The notes below the pieces were generated by a model, which worked only from the letters and a program-made list of their open reading frames with translations, was not told the DNA's origin and made no database searches. 64,000 nt of DNA from Escherichia sp. MOD1-EC7003 (GTDB lineage Bacteria; Pseudomonadota; Gammaproteobacteria; Enterobacterales; Enterobacteriaceae): the NCBI RefSeq assembly GCF_002965065.1, contig NZ_PTRE01000030.1, forward strand, positions 1-64,000, read 5' to 3'. Position 1 is the stretch's first letter. Each line of letters opens with the position of its first letter. Shown here one piece after another: positions 56,078 to 64,000 of the stretch. Both the position numbers and the translations under genes were made by a program.

Positions 56078-57269
56078 GCAACTCTGGCGCTGGCATGGCA
56101 TAACCAGCGACGGCAATGCGCAAGATGGGATGCGATGGGCAGAGAGCCGTGCTTTGCTGCTTATGGCACTACAGCAACAGATGGTTACCCCACTAAGCCT
56201 GAAGCGAATCGCCACCAATTCTGCGCAGTGGCGAGGAGATAAAAGCGCGCAAGTCATTCATCAACTGGCGACGCTACTCAAAGCTGGGTTAACGCTTTCT
56301 GAAGGGCTGGCACTGCTGGCAGAACAGCATCCCAGTAAGCAGTGGCAAGCGTTGCTGCAATCACTGGCGCACGATCTCGAACAGGGCATTGCCTTTTCCA
56401 ATGCCTTATTACCCTGGTCAGAGGTTTTCCCGCCGCTCTATCAGGCGATGATCCGCACGGGTGAACTGACCGGTAAATTGGATGAATGCTGCTTTGAACT
56501 GGCGCGTCAGCAAAAAGCCCATCGTCAGTTGACCGACAAAGTAAAATCCGCGTTGCGTTATCCCATTATCATTTTAGCGATGGCAATCATGGTGGTTGTG
56601 GCAATGCTGCATTTTGTTCTGCCGGAATTTGCCGCTATTTATAAGACCTTTAACACCCCACTACCGGCGCTAACGCAGGGGATCATGACGCTGGCAGACT
56701 TTAGTCGCGAATGGAGCTGGCTGCTGGTGTTGTTCGCCTTTCTGCTGGCGATAGCCAATAAATTGCTGATGCGCCGCCCGACCTGGCTTATCGCGCGGCA
56801 GAAATTGCTGTTACGCATCCCGATTATGGGGTCACTGCTGCGGGGACAAAAACTCACTCAGATCTTTACGATTCTGGCGCTGACACAAAGTGCAGGTATT
56901 ACTTTTTTACAGGGCGTAGAGAGCGTTAGAGAAACCATGCGCTGCCCGTACTGGGTGCAACTTCTGACACAAATCCAGCACGATATCAGTAACGGTCAGC
57001 CCATCTGGCTGGCGCTAAAAAATGTCGGTGAGTTTAGCCCGCTCTGTTTGCAGTTAGTGAGAACAGGAGAGGCATCCGGTTCGCTGGATCTCATGTTAGA
57101 CAACCTCGCCCATCATCATCGGGATAACACACTGGCGCTGGCAGATAACCTTGCCGCCTTGCTAGAACCGGCGTTGCTGGTCATTACCGGAGGAATTATC
57201 GGTACGCTGGTGGTGGCAATGTATCTGCCAATTTTCCATTTAGGCGATGCGATGAGTGGGATGGGTTAA
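56067..57269 (+). CDS. hofC: Type IV pilus inner membrane platform protein HofC (PilC-like)
   Basis: This 400-residue member of the GspF/PilC family has two repeated cytoplasmic domains and three transmembrane helices (about 168-190, 215-240 and 370-395). The conserved PLYQAMIRTGELTGKLDE and SPLCLQLVRTGEASGSLD repeats are clear. It would connect the HofB ATPase to pilus assembly. The start overlaps hofB by 11 bp. Confidence 0.95.
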   Translation: MASKQLWRWHGITSDGNAQDGMRWAESRALLLMALQQQMVTPLSLKRIATNSAQWRGDKSAQVIHQLATLLKAGLTLSEGLALLAEQHPSKQWQALLQSLAHDLEQGIAFSNALLPWSEVFPPLYQAMIRTGELTGKLDECCFELARQQKAHRQLTDKVKSALRYPIIILAMAIMVVVAMLHFVLPEFAAIYKTFNTPLPALTQGIMTLADFSREWSWLLVLFAFLLAIANKLLMRRPTWLIARQKLLLRIPIMGSLLRGQKLTQIFTILALTQSAGITFLQGVESVRETMRCPYWVQLLTQIQHDISNGQPIWLALKNVGEFSPLCLQLVRTGEASGSLDLMLDNLAHHHRDNTLALADNLAALLEPALLVITGGIIGTLVVAMYLPIFHLGDAMSGMG

Positions 57270-57270
57270 C

Positions 57271-57294
57271 GCTGGCGTGTTGCGCCACGCCAGC
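57271..57294. terminator. Hairpin between hofC and guaC
   Basis: GCTGGCGTG and CACGCCAGC pair around a six-base loop between convergent stops. A U-tract is lacking, so strength is uncertain. Confidence 0.65.
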
Positions 57295-57303
57295 ATTGGG
57301 AGA

Positions 57304-58347
57304 TTACAGGTTGTTGAAGATGCGGTTTTCTTGTTCCTGTACACGGATAAACGTGGTGCGCTTGGTCAGTTCTTTCAGGCGTGAAGCCCCAACGTATGTA
57401 CAAGCTGAACGCAGGCCGCCCAAAATATCACGCGCGGTATTTTCAACCGGACCACGCAGCGGTAGCTTAACGGTTTTACCTTCTGCTGCGCGATATTCCG
57501 CAACGCCGCCAACGTGACGTTTCATCGCAGACTCGGAGCTCATGCCGTAGAACAGCATAAATTTCTCGCCGTTCTCCTCAACGATGCGACCGCCACTCTC
57601 TTCGTGGCCCGCCAGCATTCCACCGAGCATCACGAAATCGGCACCGCCGCCAAAGGCTTTAGCGACATCGCCCGGCGTGGTGCAACCGCCATCGCTGACG
57701 ATCATGCCGCCAAGACCATGCGCTGCATCGGCACATTCGATTACCGCAGAAAGTTGCGGATAACCGACGCCTGTTTTGACGCGAGTTGTACAAACAGAGC
57801 CAGGCCCAATGCCAACTTTAACGATATCGGCACCGGAGAGGATAAGCTCCTCACACATTTCACCAGTCACTACGTTGCCAGCACAAATAGTTTTGGTCGG
57901 CCACGTTTCACGCGCTTTCGCAACAAACTGCACGAAGTGTTCGGAATAACCGTTCGCCACGTCAATGCAAACGAAGTTTAATGCCGGGTTCAGGTCGAGA
58001 ATTTGTTTGGTTTTTTCGAAATCCGCATCTGACGTGCCGGTAGAAACCATCACATGTTTCAGCACATCAGCGGAAGAGTTGTTGATAAACGCTTGCCACT
58101 CTTCGACAGAATAGTGTTTATGCACAGCAGTCAGAATATCAAAAGAAGCCAGCGCAGAGGCCATAGAAAATGTGCCTACGGTGTCCATATTCGCGGCGAT
58201 GATCGGCACGCCGGACCAGCTCTGACCTGAATGTTTAAAGGTGAATTGACGTTCCAGTTCAACATCAGAACGGCTTTTAAGAGTGGAGCGTTTAGGACGG
58301 ATGAGAACGTCTTTAAAACCTAACTTCAGATCTTCTTCAATACGCAT
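57304..58347 (-). CDS. guaC: GMP reductase
   Basis: GuaC reduces GMP to IMP with NADPH, balancing purine nucleotides. The 347-residue TIM-barrel protein has the catalytic cysteine loop [18 protein letters not shown] near residue 186, the phosphate segment [13 protein letters not shown] and the flap [14 protein letters not shown]. It is IMP-dehydrogenase-related but lacks CBS domains, as expected. It is divergent from coaE and convergent with hofC. Confidence 0.96.
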   Translation of the reverse strand: MRIEEDLKLGFKDVLIRPKRSTLKSRSDVELERQFTFKHSGQSWSGVPIIAANMDTVGTFSMASALASFDILTAVHKHYSVEEWQAFINNSSADVLKHVMVSTGTSDADFEKTKQILDLNPALNFVCIDVANGYSEHFVQFVAKARETWPTKTICAGNVVTGEMCEELILSGADIVKVGIGPGSVCTTRVKTGVGYPQLSAVIECADAAHGLGGMIVSDGGCTTPGDVAKAFGGGADFVMLGGMLAGHEESGGRIVEENGEKFMLFYGMSSESAMKRHVGGVAEYRAAEGKTVKLPLRGPVENTARDILGGLRSACTYVGASRLKELTKRTTFIRVQEQENRIFNNL

Positions 58348-58571
58348 ATGCAGATTCCTGGGGCTAATGGCTATAAGGGTAAGAGCGCAACTCCAGTGAC
58401 GCTATCATACGCACTAATCAATGCGGCGCAAGACTGCGAAATTGTCTTTTTTTACGCTACAATCCCATAAATTTACCTGGTAAATAGTGAGCGAACGTTT
58501 CATCAATTTCGCTTTTGTGCGCTCATTCTTAACGTTTTGATAATCATGATGAATTCCCGGGAATATAAATT

Positions 58572-59192
58572 ATGAGGTATATAGTTGCCTTAACGGGAGG
58601 CATTGGCAGTGGCAAGAGTACCGTTGCCAATGCGTTTGCTGACCTCGGAATTAACGTCATTGATGCCGATATTATTGCGCGTCAGGTGGTTGAACCAGGT
58701 GCACCTGCGCTACATGCCATTGCTGATCACTTTGGCGCTAACATGATTGCTGCTGATGGAACATTGCAGCGCCGGGCCTTGCGCGAGCGGATCTTCGCCA
58801 ACCCGGAAGAGAAAAACTGGCTTAACGCCCTGCTGCATCCGCTGATTCAGCAAGAGACGCAACACCAGATCCAGCAAGCAACTTCCCCCTATGTACTGTG
58901 GGTTGTGCCATTGCTGGTAGAAAACTCACTGTATAAAAAAGCGAATCGAGTGCTGGTGGTGGATGTCAGCCCAGAAACGCAACTTAAGCGCACCATGCAG
59001 CGCGATGATGTAACTCGCGAGCATGTCGAACAAATCCTTGCTGCTCAGGCACCGCGCGAAGCTCGCCTTGCCGTGGCAGATGACGTCATTGATAATAACG
59101 GCGCACCGGATGCTATCGCATCGGATGTTGCCCGCCTGCACGCACACTATTTGCAGCTTGCGTCGCAGTTTGTCTCACAGGAAAAACCGTAA
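58572..59192 (+). CDS. coaE: Dephospho-CoA kinase
   Basis: CoaE phosphorylates dephospho-CoA in the last step of coenzyme A synthesis. The 206-residue P-loop kinase has [12 protein letters not shown] near the N-terminus, the [10 protein letters not shown] substrate segment and the lid region [13 protein letters not shown]. Its stop shares one base with the zapD start (TAATG), so the two are coupled. Confidence 0.96.
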   Translation: MRYIVALTGGIGSGKSTVANAFADLGINVIDADIIARQVVEPGAPALHAIADHFGANMIAADGTLQRRALRERIFANPEEKNWLNALLHPLIQQETQHQIQQATSPYVLWVVPLLVENSLYKKANRVLVVDVSPETQLKRTMQRDDVTREHVEQILAAQAPREARLAVADDVIDNNGAPDAIASDVARLHAHYLQLASQFVSQEKP

Positions 59193-59935
59193 TGCAGACC
59201 CAGGTCCTTTTTGAACATCCACTAAATGAAAAAATGCGTACATGGCTGCGCATTGAGTTTTTAATTCAGCAACTTACCGTTAATTTACCCATCGTTGACC
59301 ACGCTGGCGCGCTGCATTTCTTCCGTAATGTCAGTGAATTACTGGATGTTTTCGAGCGCGGCGAAGTGCGCACTGAGCTGTTGAAAGAGCTTGACCGCCA
59401 GCAGCGTAAACTCCAGACCTGGATTGGCGTGCCTGGCGTGGACCAGAACCGCATTGAAGCATTAATTCAGCAGTTAAAAATGATGGGTAGCGTGTTGATT
59501 TCCGCGCCACGTATCGGGCAATTTCTGCGTGAAGATCGTTTGATAGCCCTGGTGCGTCAGCGACTGAGCATCCCGGGCGGCTGTTGCAGCTTTGATTTGC
59601 CTACATTGCACATTTGGCTGCATCTACCCCAGGCGCAGCGCGACAGCCAGGTCGAAACCTGGATTGCCAGCCTGAGCCCGCTCACCCAGGCACTTACCAT
59701 GGTGCTGGATTTAATTCGCCAGTCGGCTCCCTTCCGCAAACAAACCAGCCTGAATGGTTTTTATCAGGATAACGGCGGCGATGCCGACTTACTGCGCCTG
59801 AATCTGGCGCTCGATTCACAGCTTTATCCGCAAATTTCCGGTCATAAGAGCCGTTTTGCCATTCGTTTTATGCCGCTGGACAGTGAAAACGGACAGGTAC
59901 CGGAACGTCTGGATTTCGAACTGGCCTGTTGCTAA
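59192..59935 (+). CDS. zapD: Cell division protein ZapD
   Basis: ZapD (formerly YacF) bundles FtsZ filaments and stabilises the Z ring. The 247-residue protein has an N-terminal helical half and a C-terminal beta domain, with no enzymatic motif. The length and ends ([14 protein letters not shown] at the start, LDFELACC at the end) match the family. It sits between coaE and yacG in a tight operon: one base overlaps coaE, and 9 bp separate it from yacG. Confidence 0.95.
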   Translation: MQTQVLFEHPLNEKMRTWLRIEFLIQQLTVNLPIVDHAGALHFFRNVSELLDVFERGEVRTELLKELDRQQRKLQTWIGVPGVDQNRIEALIQQLKMMGSVLISAPRIGQFLREDRLIALVRQRLSIPGGCCSFDLPTLHIWLHLPQAQRDSQVETWIASLSPLTQALTMVLDLIRQSAPFRKQTSLNGFYQDNGGDADLLRLNLALDSQLYPQISGHKSRFAIRFMPLDSENGQVPERLDFELACC

Positions 59936-59944
59936 GGAGTAAAA

Positions 59945-60142
59945 ATGTCAGAAACTATTACGGTGAATTGCCCAACCTGCGGGAAAACGGTGGTGTGGGG
60001 TGAAATCAGCCCGTTTCGGCCATTTTGCTCCAAACGTTGTCAGCTGATCGACCTCGGAGAATGGGCTGCTGAAGAAAAACGAATCCCCAGCAGTGGCGAT
60101 CTTTCCGAAAGCGATGACTGGAGCGAAGAGGCAAAACAGTGA
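59945..60142 (+). CDS. yacG: DNA gyrase inhibitor YacG
   Basis: YacG is a small zinc protein that binds GyrB and inhibits gyrase. The 65-residue chain shows the Cys4 zinc site in [10 protein letters not shown] and [15 protein letters not shown], followed by an acidic tail ([12 protein letters not shown]). The start follows AAGGAGTAAAA. REP repeats separate it from the convergent mutT. Confidence 0.95.
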   Translation: MSETITVNCPTCGKTVVWGEISPFRPFCSKRCQLIDLGEWAAEEKRIPSSGDLSESDDWSEEAKQ

Positions 60143-60154
60143 CATTTTGTCTGA

Positions 60155-60360
60155 TGTCGCACGTAGGCCTGATAAGACGCGGTCTGCGTCGCATCAGGCA
60201 TCATGTGCAAATGTCGGATGCGGCGTAAACGCCTTATCCGACCTACAAAACCTAATTTATCAATGAATTAATAAACCACGTAGGCCTGATAAGACGCGTC
60301 TGCGTCGCATCAGGCACCATGTGCAAATGTCGGATGCGGCGTAAACGCCTTATCCGACTT
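60155..60360. repeat. Two tandem BIMEs between yacG and mutT
   Basis: Two nearly identical units, each with a REP pair (GTAGGCCTGATAAGACGCG and CGGATGCGGCGTAAACGCC), lie about 115 bp apart. They fill the gap between the convergent genes and reach the mutT stop. Confidence 0.88.
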
Positions 60361-60748
60361 AAAAACGCTTAAGCTTCGAAATTACTGGTTCATTGGCTGG
60401 TGGAAAATCTTCTGCATTGAGGCTGGCCTGCGCCATCCACTCACCGGGCTGCCCTTCTTTACCCCACGCTTCCCCTTCCCAGCTTTCGACCAGCCAGAAC
60501 CATAGCGTTATATGCCTGTCCGGGAATTCATATTCCAGTTTTTCAAACAGCGAAAAATGTTGTGGGGTAATCCCGACTTCTTCCTGCAGTTCACGTACCA
60601 TCGCCTGTTCCGGCGCTTCACCCATTTCAATTTTACCGCCTGGAAACTCCAGCTTATTCGCCATGTGCGCATCTGCGGCGCGGCGGGTTATAAAGATTTC
60701 ATTGTTATCGTTGCGAATAATACCTACCGAAATTTGCAGCTTTTTCAT
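60359..60748 (-). CDS. mutT: 8-oxo-dGTP diphosphatase
   Basis: MutT hydrolyses 8-oxo-dGTP and prevents A:T to C:G transversions. The 129-residue protein has the full Nudix box GGKIEMGEAPEQAMVRELQ continuing EEVGI, beginning near residue 37. It lies downstream of secA on the same strand, separated by a terminator hairpin at 60763. The last codons overlap the edge of a REP element. Confidence 0.96.
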   Translation of the reverse strand: MKKLQISVGIIRNDNNEIFITRRAADAHMANKLEFPGGKIEMGEAPEQAMVRELQEEVGITPQHFSLFEKLEYEFPDRHITLWFWLVESWEGEAWGKEGQPGEWMAQASLNAEDFPPANEPVISKLKRF

Positions 60749-60762
60749 TGTCTTAAACCTAT

Positions 60763-60790
60763 AAAAAAGGCGCAGAATCCTGCGCCTTTT
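60763..60790 (-). terminator. Terminator between secA and mutT
   Basis: GGCGCAG/CTGCGCC pairs around a four-base loop, with A-rich and T-rich flanks on both sides. On the minus strand it ends in TTTTTTAT after secA. It probably only partly separates mutT. Confidence 0.8.
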
Positions 60791-60807
60791 ACTTCAACAG
60801 TTAGCTT

Positions 60808-63513
60808 TTATTGCAGGCGACCATGGCACTGCTTATATTTTTTACCAGAACCGCACGGGCAAGGATCGTTACGTCCGACTTTGCGCTCACCGGTTTGCGC
60901 CGCCAGCGCCGCTGCGGCTGCAGAATAGTCATCCTGATGGCTAAGCTGCTGCATTTGCGCTAAACGCTCAGCTTCCATACGACGCTGTTGTTCCAGCTCT
61001 TCAACTTCTTCCGGCATGCGCACCTGAACTTTGCTCAGCGTGCTGATGACTTCATATTTCAGCGACTCCAGCATTGCAGCAAACATGGAGAACGATTCAC
61101 GTTTGTATTCCTGCTTCGGATCTTTCTGTGCATAGCCACGCAGGTGAATACCCTGACGCAGATAGTCCATCGCCGCCAGGTGTTCTTTCCACAGAGAGTC
61201 AAGCGTTTGCAGCATGACGCCTTTCTCGAAGTGACGCATCATCTCAGCGCCAACCACTTCTTCTTTACGCTGATATACTTCGATGGACTGCGCCAGAATG
61301 CGCTCACGCAGCGTCTCTTCATGCAGTTCTGGTTCTTTATTCAGCCACTCGGCAATCGGCAAATCGAGGTCGAAATCGTTCTTCAGACGTTCCTGCAGCC
61401 CCGGAATATCCCACATTTCTTCCAGAGATTGTGGTGGAATATAGGCATCGATGGTCACTTTGAACACATCTTCACGAATGCTGTTGATGGTTTCGCTCAC
61501 ATCGCTGACATCCAGCAGTTCGTTACGCTGGGAGTAAATGGCGCGACGCTGATCGTTAGCCACGTCATCATATTCCAGCAGTTGCTTACGTATATCGAAG
61601 TTACGGCTTTCAACTTTACGCTGGGCGTTGGCAATCGCTTTGGTCACCCACGGGTGCTCAATGGCTTCGCCTGGTTTCATACCCAATTTACGCATCATGC
61701 CGGAAACACGGTCAGAAGCAAAAATACGCATCAGCGCATCTTCCATCGACAGATAGAAACGGGAAGAACCGGCATCCCCCTGACGACCAGAACGACCGCG
61801 CAACTGGTTATCAATACGACGGGATTCGTGACGCTCAGTACCGATGATATGCAGACCACCTGCCGCCAGTACCGCATCGTGACGTGCCTGCCAGTCCGCT
61901 TTGATTTTTTCAATTTGCTCTGAGGTCGGATTTTCCAGCGCGGCAACTTCTGCCTGCCAGCTACCACCGAGCACAATATCTGTACCACGACCCGCCATGT
62001 TGGTCGCGATAGTCACCGCAGCCGGATAACCTGCCTGAGCAACAATCGCCGCTTCGTTAGCGTGGAATTTGGCGTTCAGGACGTTGTGCTTAATACCGGC
62101 TTTAGTCAGCTCGTTTGATACCAGTTCCGATTTTTCGATAGAAATAGTACCCACCAGCACCGGCTGGTCTTTCGCAGTACGTTCCTTGATATCTTCAATG
62201 ATCGCCTGGATTTTTTCTGCTTCGGTCATGTAGACCAGGTCTGGCAAATCTTTACGAATCATTGGACGGTTGGTCGGAACAACGACGGTATCCAGCTTGT
62301 AGATTGAGCTAAATTCGAACGCTTCGGTATCTGCAGTACCAGTCATCCCTGCCAGCTTTTCGTACAGACGGAAGTAGTTCTGGAAGGTGATCGAAGCCAG
62401 AGTTTGGTTTTCGTTCTGGATCTGCACACCTTCTTTCGCTTCCACAGCCTGGTGCAGACCATCGGACCAACGACGCCCCTGCATGGTACGACCGGTGTGT
62501 TCGTCAACGATGATAACTTCACCATCTTTAACGATGTAGTCGACGTCGCGGGTAAACAGCGCATGAGCGCGCAGCGCCGCCGTTACGTGGTGCATCAGCA
62601 TGATGTTGGCCGGAGAGTACAGAGACTCCCCTTCATCCATGATGCCTTCTCTCACCAGCAGTTCTTCAATCAGCACCAGACCACGCTCAGTCAGGTTCAC
62701 CTGGCGAGATTTTTCATCCACCGAGAAGTGACCTTCGCCCTGGAAGGTTTCGGAGTCCTCTTTTTCCTGACGGATCAAATGCGGAATAATTTTGTTTACT
62801 CGCTTATACATTTCCGAGCTGTCTTCTGCCGGACCGGAAATGATCAGCGGTGTACGCGCTTCATCGATCAGGATGGAGTCCACTTCGTCCACCAGCGCAT
62901 AGTGCAGTTTACGCTGTACACGTTCTTCTGGGCTGAACGCCATGTTATCGCGCAGGTAGTCAAAGCCGTATTCGTTGTTTGTACCGTAAGTGATGTCAGC
63001 TGCATAAGCTTCGCGCTTTGCCGGTGCTGGCATACCCGGCAGGTTGATACCGACGGTCAGGCCGAGGAATTCAAACAGCGGACGGTTGTTTTCGGCGTCA
63101 CGTTGCGCCAGGTAGTCGTTGACGGTAACAACGTGTACGCCCTTACCGGTTAATGCGTTCAGGTAAGCAGGCAGCGTTGCGGTCAGGGTTTTACCTTCAC
63201 CGGTACGCATTTCTGCAATGCAGCGTTCGTTAAGAACCATACCGCCAAGTAACTGAACGTCGAAGTGACGCATACCAAAGACGCGCTTACTTGCCTCACG
63301 CACCACGGCGAAAGCTTCCGGGATCAGATTTTCCAGCACTTCGCCTTTTTCCAGACGCGCACGAAACTCTGCGGTTTTCCCTTTCAGTTCTTCGTCGGAG
63401 AGTTTTTCTATCTCCGGCTCCATGGCATTGATAATATTGACCACTTTGCGCATCCGGCGCAGGGTGCGATCGTTACGGCTTCCGAAAACTTTAGTTAATA
63501 ATTTGATTAGCAT
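60808..63513 (-). CDS. secA: Preprotein translocase ATPase SecA
   Basis: SecA drives secretory proteins through SecYEG with ATP. The 901-residue protein has Walker A in [11 protein letters not shown] near residue 100, the DEAD-type segment [18 protein letters not shown], the nucleotide-binding-2 region with [10 protein letters not shown], and a C-terminal zinc site ([14 protein letters not shown]) that binds SecB. The length equals K-12. It follows secM on the same transcript and is controlled by SecM translational arrest. Confidence 0.97.
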   Translation of the reverse strand: MLIKLLTKVFGSRNDRTLRRMRKVVNIINAMEPEIEKLSDEELKGKTAEFRARLEKGEVLENLIPEAFAVVREASKRVFGMRHFDVQLLGGMVLNERCIAEMRTGEGKTLTATLPAYLNALTGKGVHVVTVNDYLAQRDAENNRPLFEFLGLTVGINLPGMPAPAKREAYAADITYGTNNEYGFDYLRDNMAFSPEERVQRKLHYALVDEVDSILIDEARTPLIISGPAEDSSEMYKRVNKIIPHLIRQEKEDSETFQGEGHFSVDEKSRQVNLTERGLVLIEELLVREGIMDEGESLYSPANIMLMHHVTAALRAHALFTRDVDYIVKDGEVIIVDEHTGRTMQGRRWSDGLHQAVEAKEGVQIQNENQTLASITFQNYFRLYEKLAGMTGTADTEAFEFSSIYKLDTVVVPTNRPMIRKDLPDLVYMTEAEKIQAIIEDIKERTAKDQPVLVGTISIEKSELVSNELTKAGIKHNVLNAKFHANEAAIVAQAGYPAAVTIATNMAGRGTDIVLGGSWQAEVAALENPTSEQIEKIKADWQARHDAVLAAGGLHIIGTERHESRRIDNQLRGRSGRQGDAGSSRFYLSMEDALMRIFASDRVSGMMRKLGMKPGEAIEHPWVTKAIANAQRKVESRNFDIRKQLLEYDDVANDQRRAIYSQRNELLDVSDVSETINSIREDVFKVTIDAYIPPQSLEEMWDIPGLQERLKNDFDLDLPIAEWLNKEPELHEETLRERILAQSIEVYQRKEEVVGAEMMRHFEKGVMLQTLDSLWKEHLAAMDYLRQGIHLRGYAQKDPKQEYKRESFSMFAAMLESLKYEVISTLSKVQVRMPEEVEELEQQRRMEAERLAQMQQLSHQDDYSAAAAALAAQTGERKVGRNDPCPCGSGKKYKQCHGRLQ

Positions 63514-63574
63514 AATAAAATCTCAAACGCCCCGCGTTGCGGAGTCAATAAAATGAAGTAAAGGTTTATTGTTG

Positions 63575-64000
<426 letters not shown>

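Overview
The window is chromosomal DNA of Escherichia coli or a very close relative. Nearly every backbone gene can be recognised from memory, and the order secM-secA-mutT-yacG-zapD-coaE-guaC-hofCB-ppdD-nadC-ampDE-aroP-pdhR-aceEF-lpd-yacH-acnB-yacL-speDE-yacC-cueO-gcd // hpt-can-yadGH-yadI-panD-yadD-panCB-yad fimbriae matches the 2.5-3.5 minute region of K-12, given here in reverse. Typical E. coli REP/BIME palindromes fill several intergenic gaps.

Layout. 1-9.3 kb is a chaperone-usher fimbrial operon (yadN, yadV, htrE, yadM, yadL, yadK, yadC). yadM is frameshifted at an A7 tract. A second tandem yadC-like adhesin gene is broken by a one-base loss and by a 125-bp palindromic MITE. 9.3-16.5 kb holds pantothenate genes (panB, panC, panD), yadD, a deleted remnant of yadE, yadI, the ABC exporter yadGH, carbonic anhydrase can, and hpt. 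16.6-29.4 kb is a foreign island between hpt and gcd, which are adjacent in K-12. 29.7-37.3 kb holds gcd, an eight-copy BIME array, cueO with its CueR operator, yacC, speED and yacL. 37.4-50 kb is central carbon metabolism: acnB, yacH, and the pyruvate dehydrogenase cluster pdhR-aceE-aceF-lpd. 50-64 kb holds aroP, ampDE, nadC, the ppdD-hofB-hofC type IV pilus genes, guaC, coaE-zapD-yacG, mutT, secA and a truncated secM.

The island is the most interesting part. It looks like a P2-dependent phage satellite related to P4: a P4-type integrase at one end, an AlpA-like regulator, an Ash/Icd-like gene, a run of small ORFs, a large TOPRIM/helicase primase and an Ogr/Delta zinc-finger activator. There is also a coiled-coil protein that resembles the P4 capsid-size protein Sid. 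Unlike P4, it also carries its own homologue of the P2 major capsid protein gpN. That gene is coupled to the Sid-like gene by TAATG, and the roughly 31-residue gpN propeptide is replaced by an N-terminal region of about 120 residues. A second tyrosine recombinase follows the primase. Beyond it lies an origin-like block with 13 TGTAACC heptamers bounded by a perfect 33-bp inverted repeat. A sequence matching the remembered P2 cohesive end at 14 of 19 positions, a PemI/PemK-type toxin-antitoxin pair and matching near-repeats at the two ends complete the element. The proposal is that this satellite supplies a variant capsid subunit to remodel or replace the helper's shell, analogous in logic to Ccm of SaPIbov5. 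That function is inferred from sequence only.
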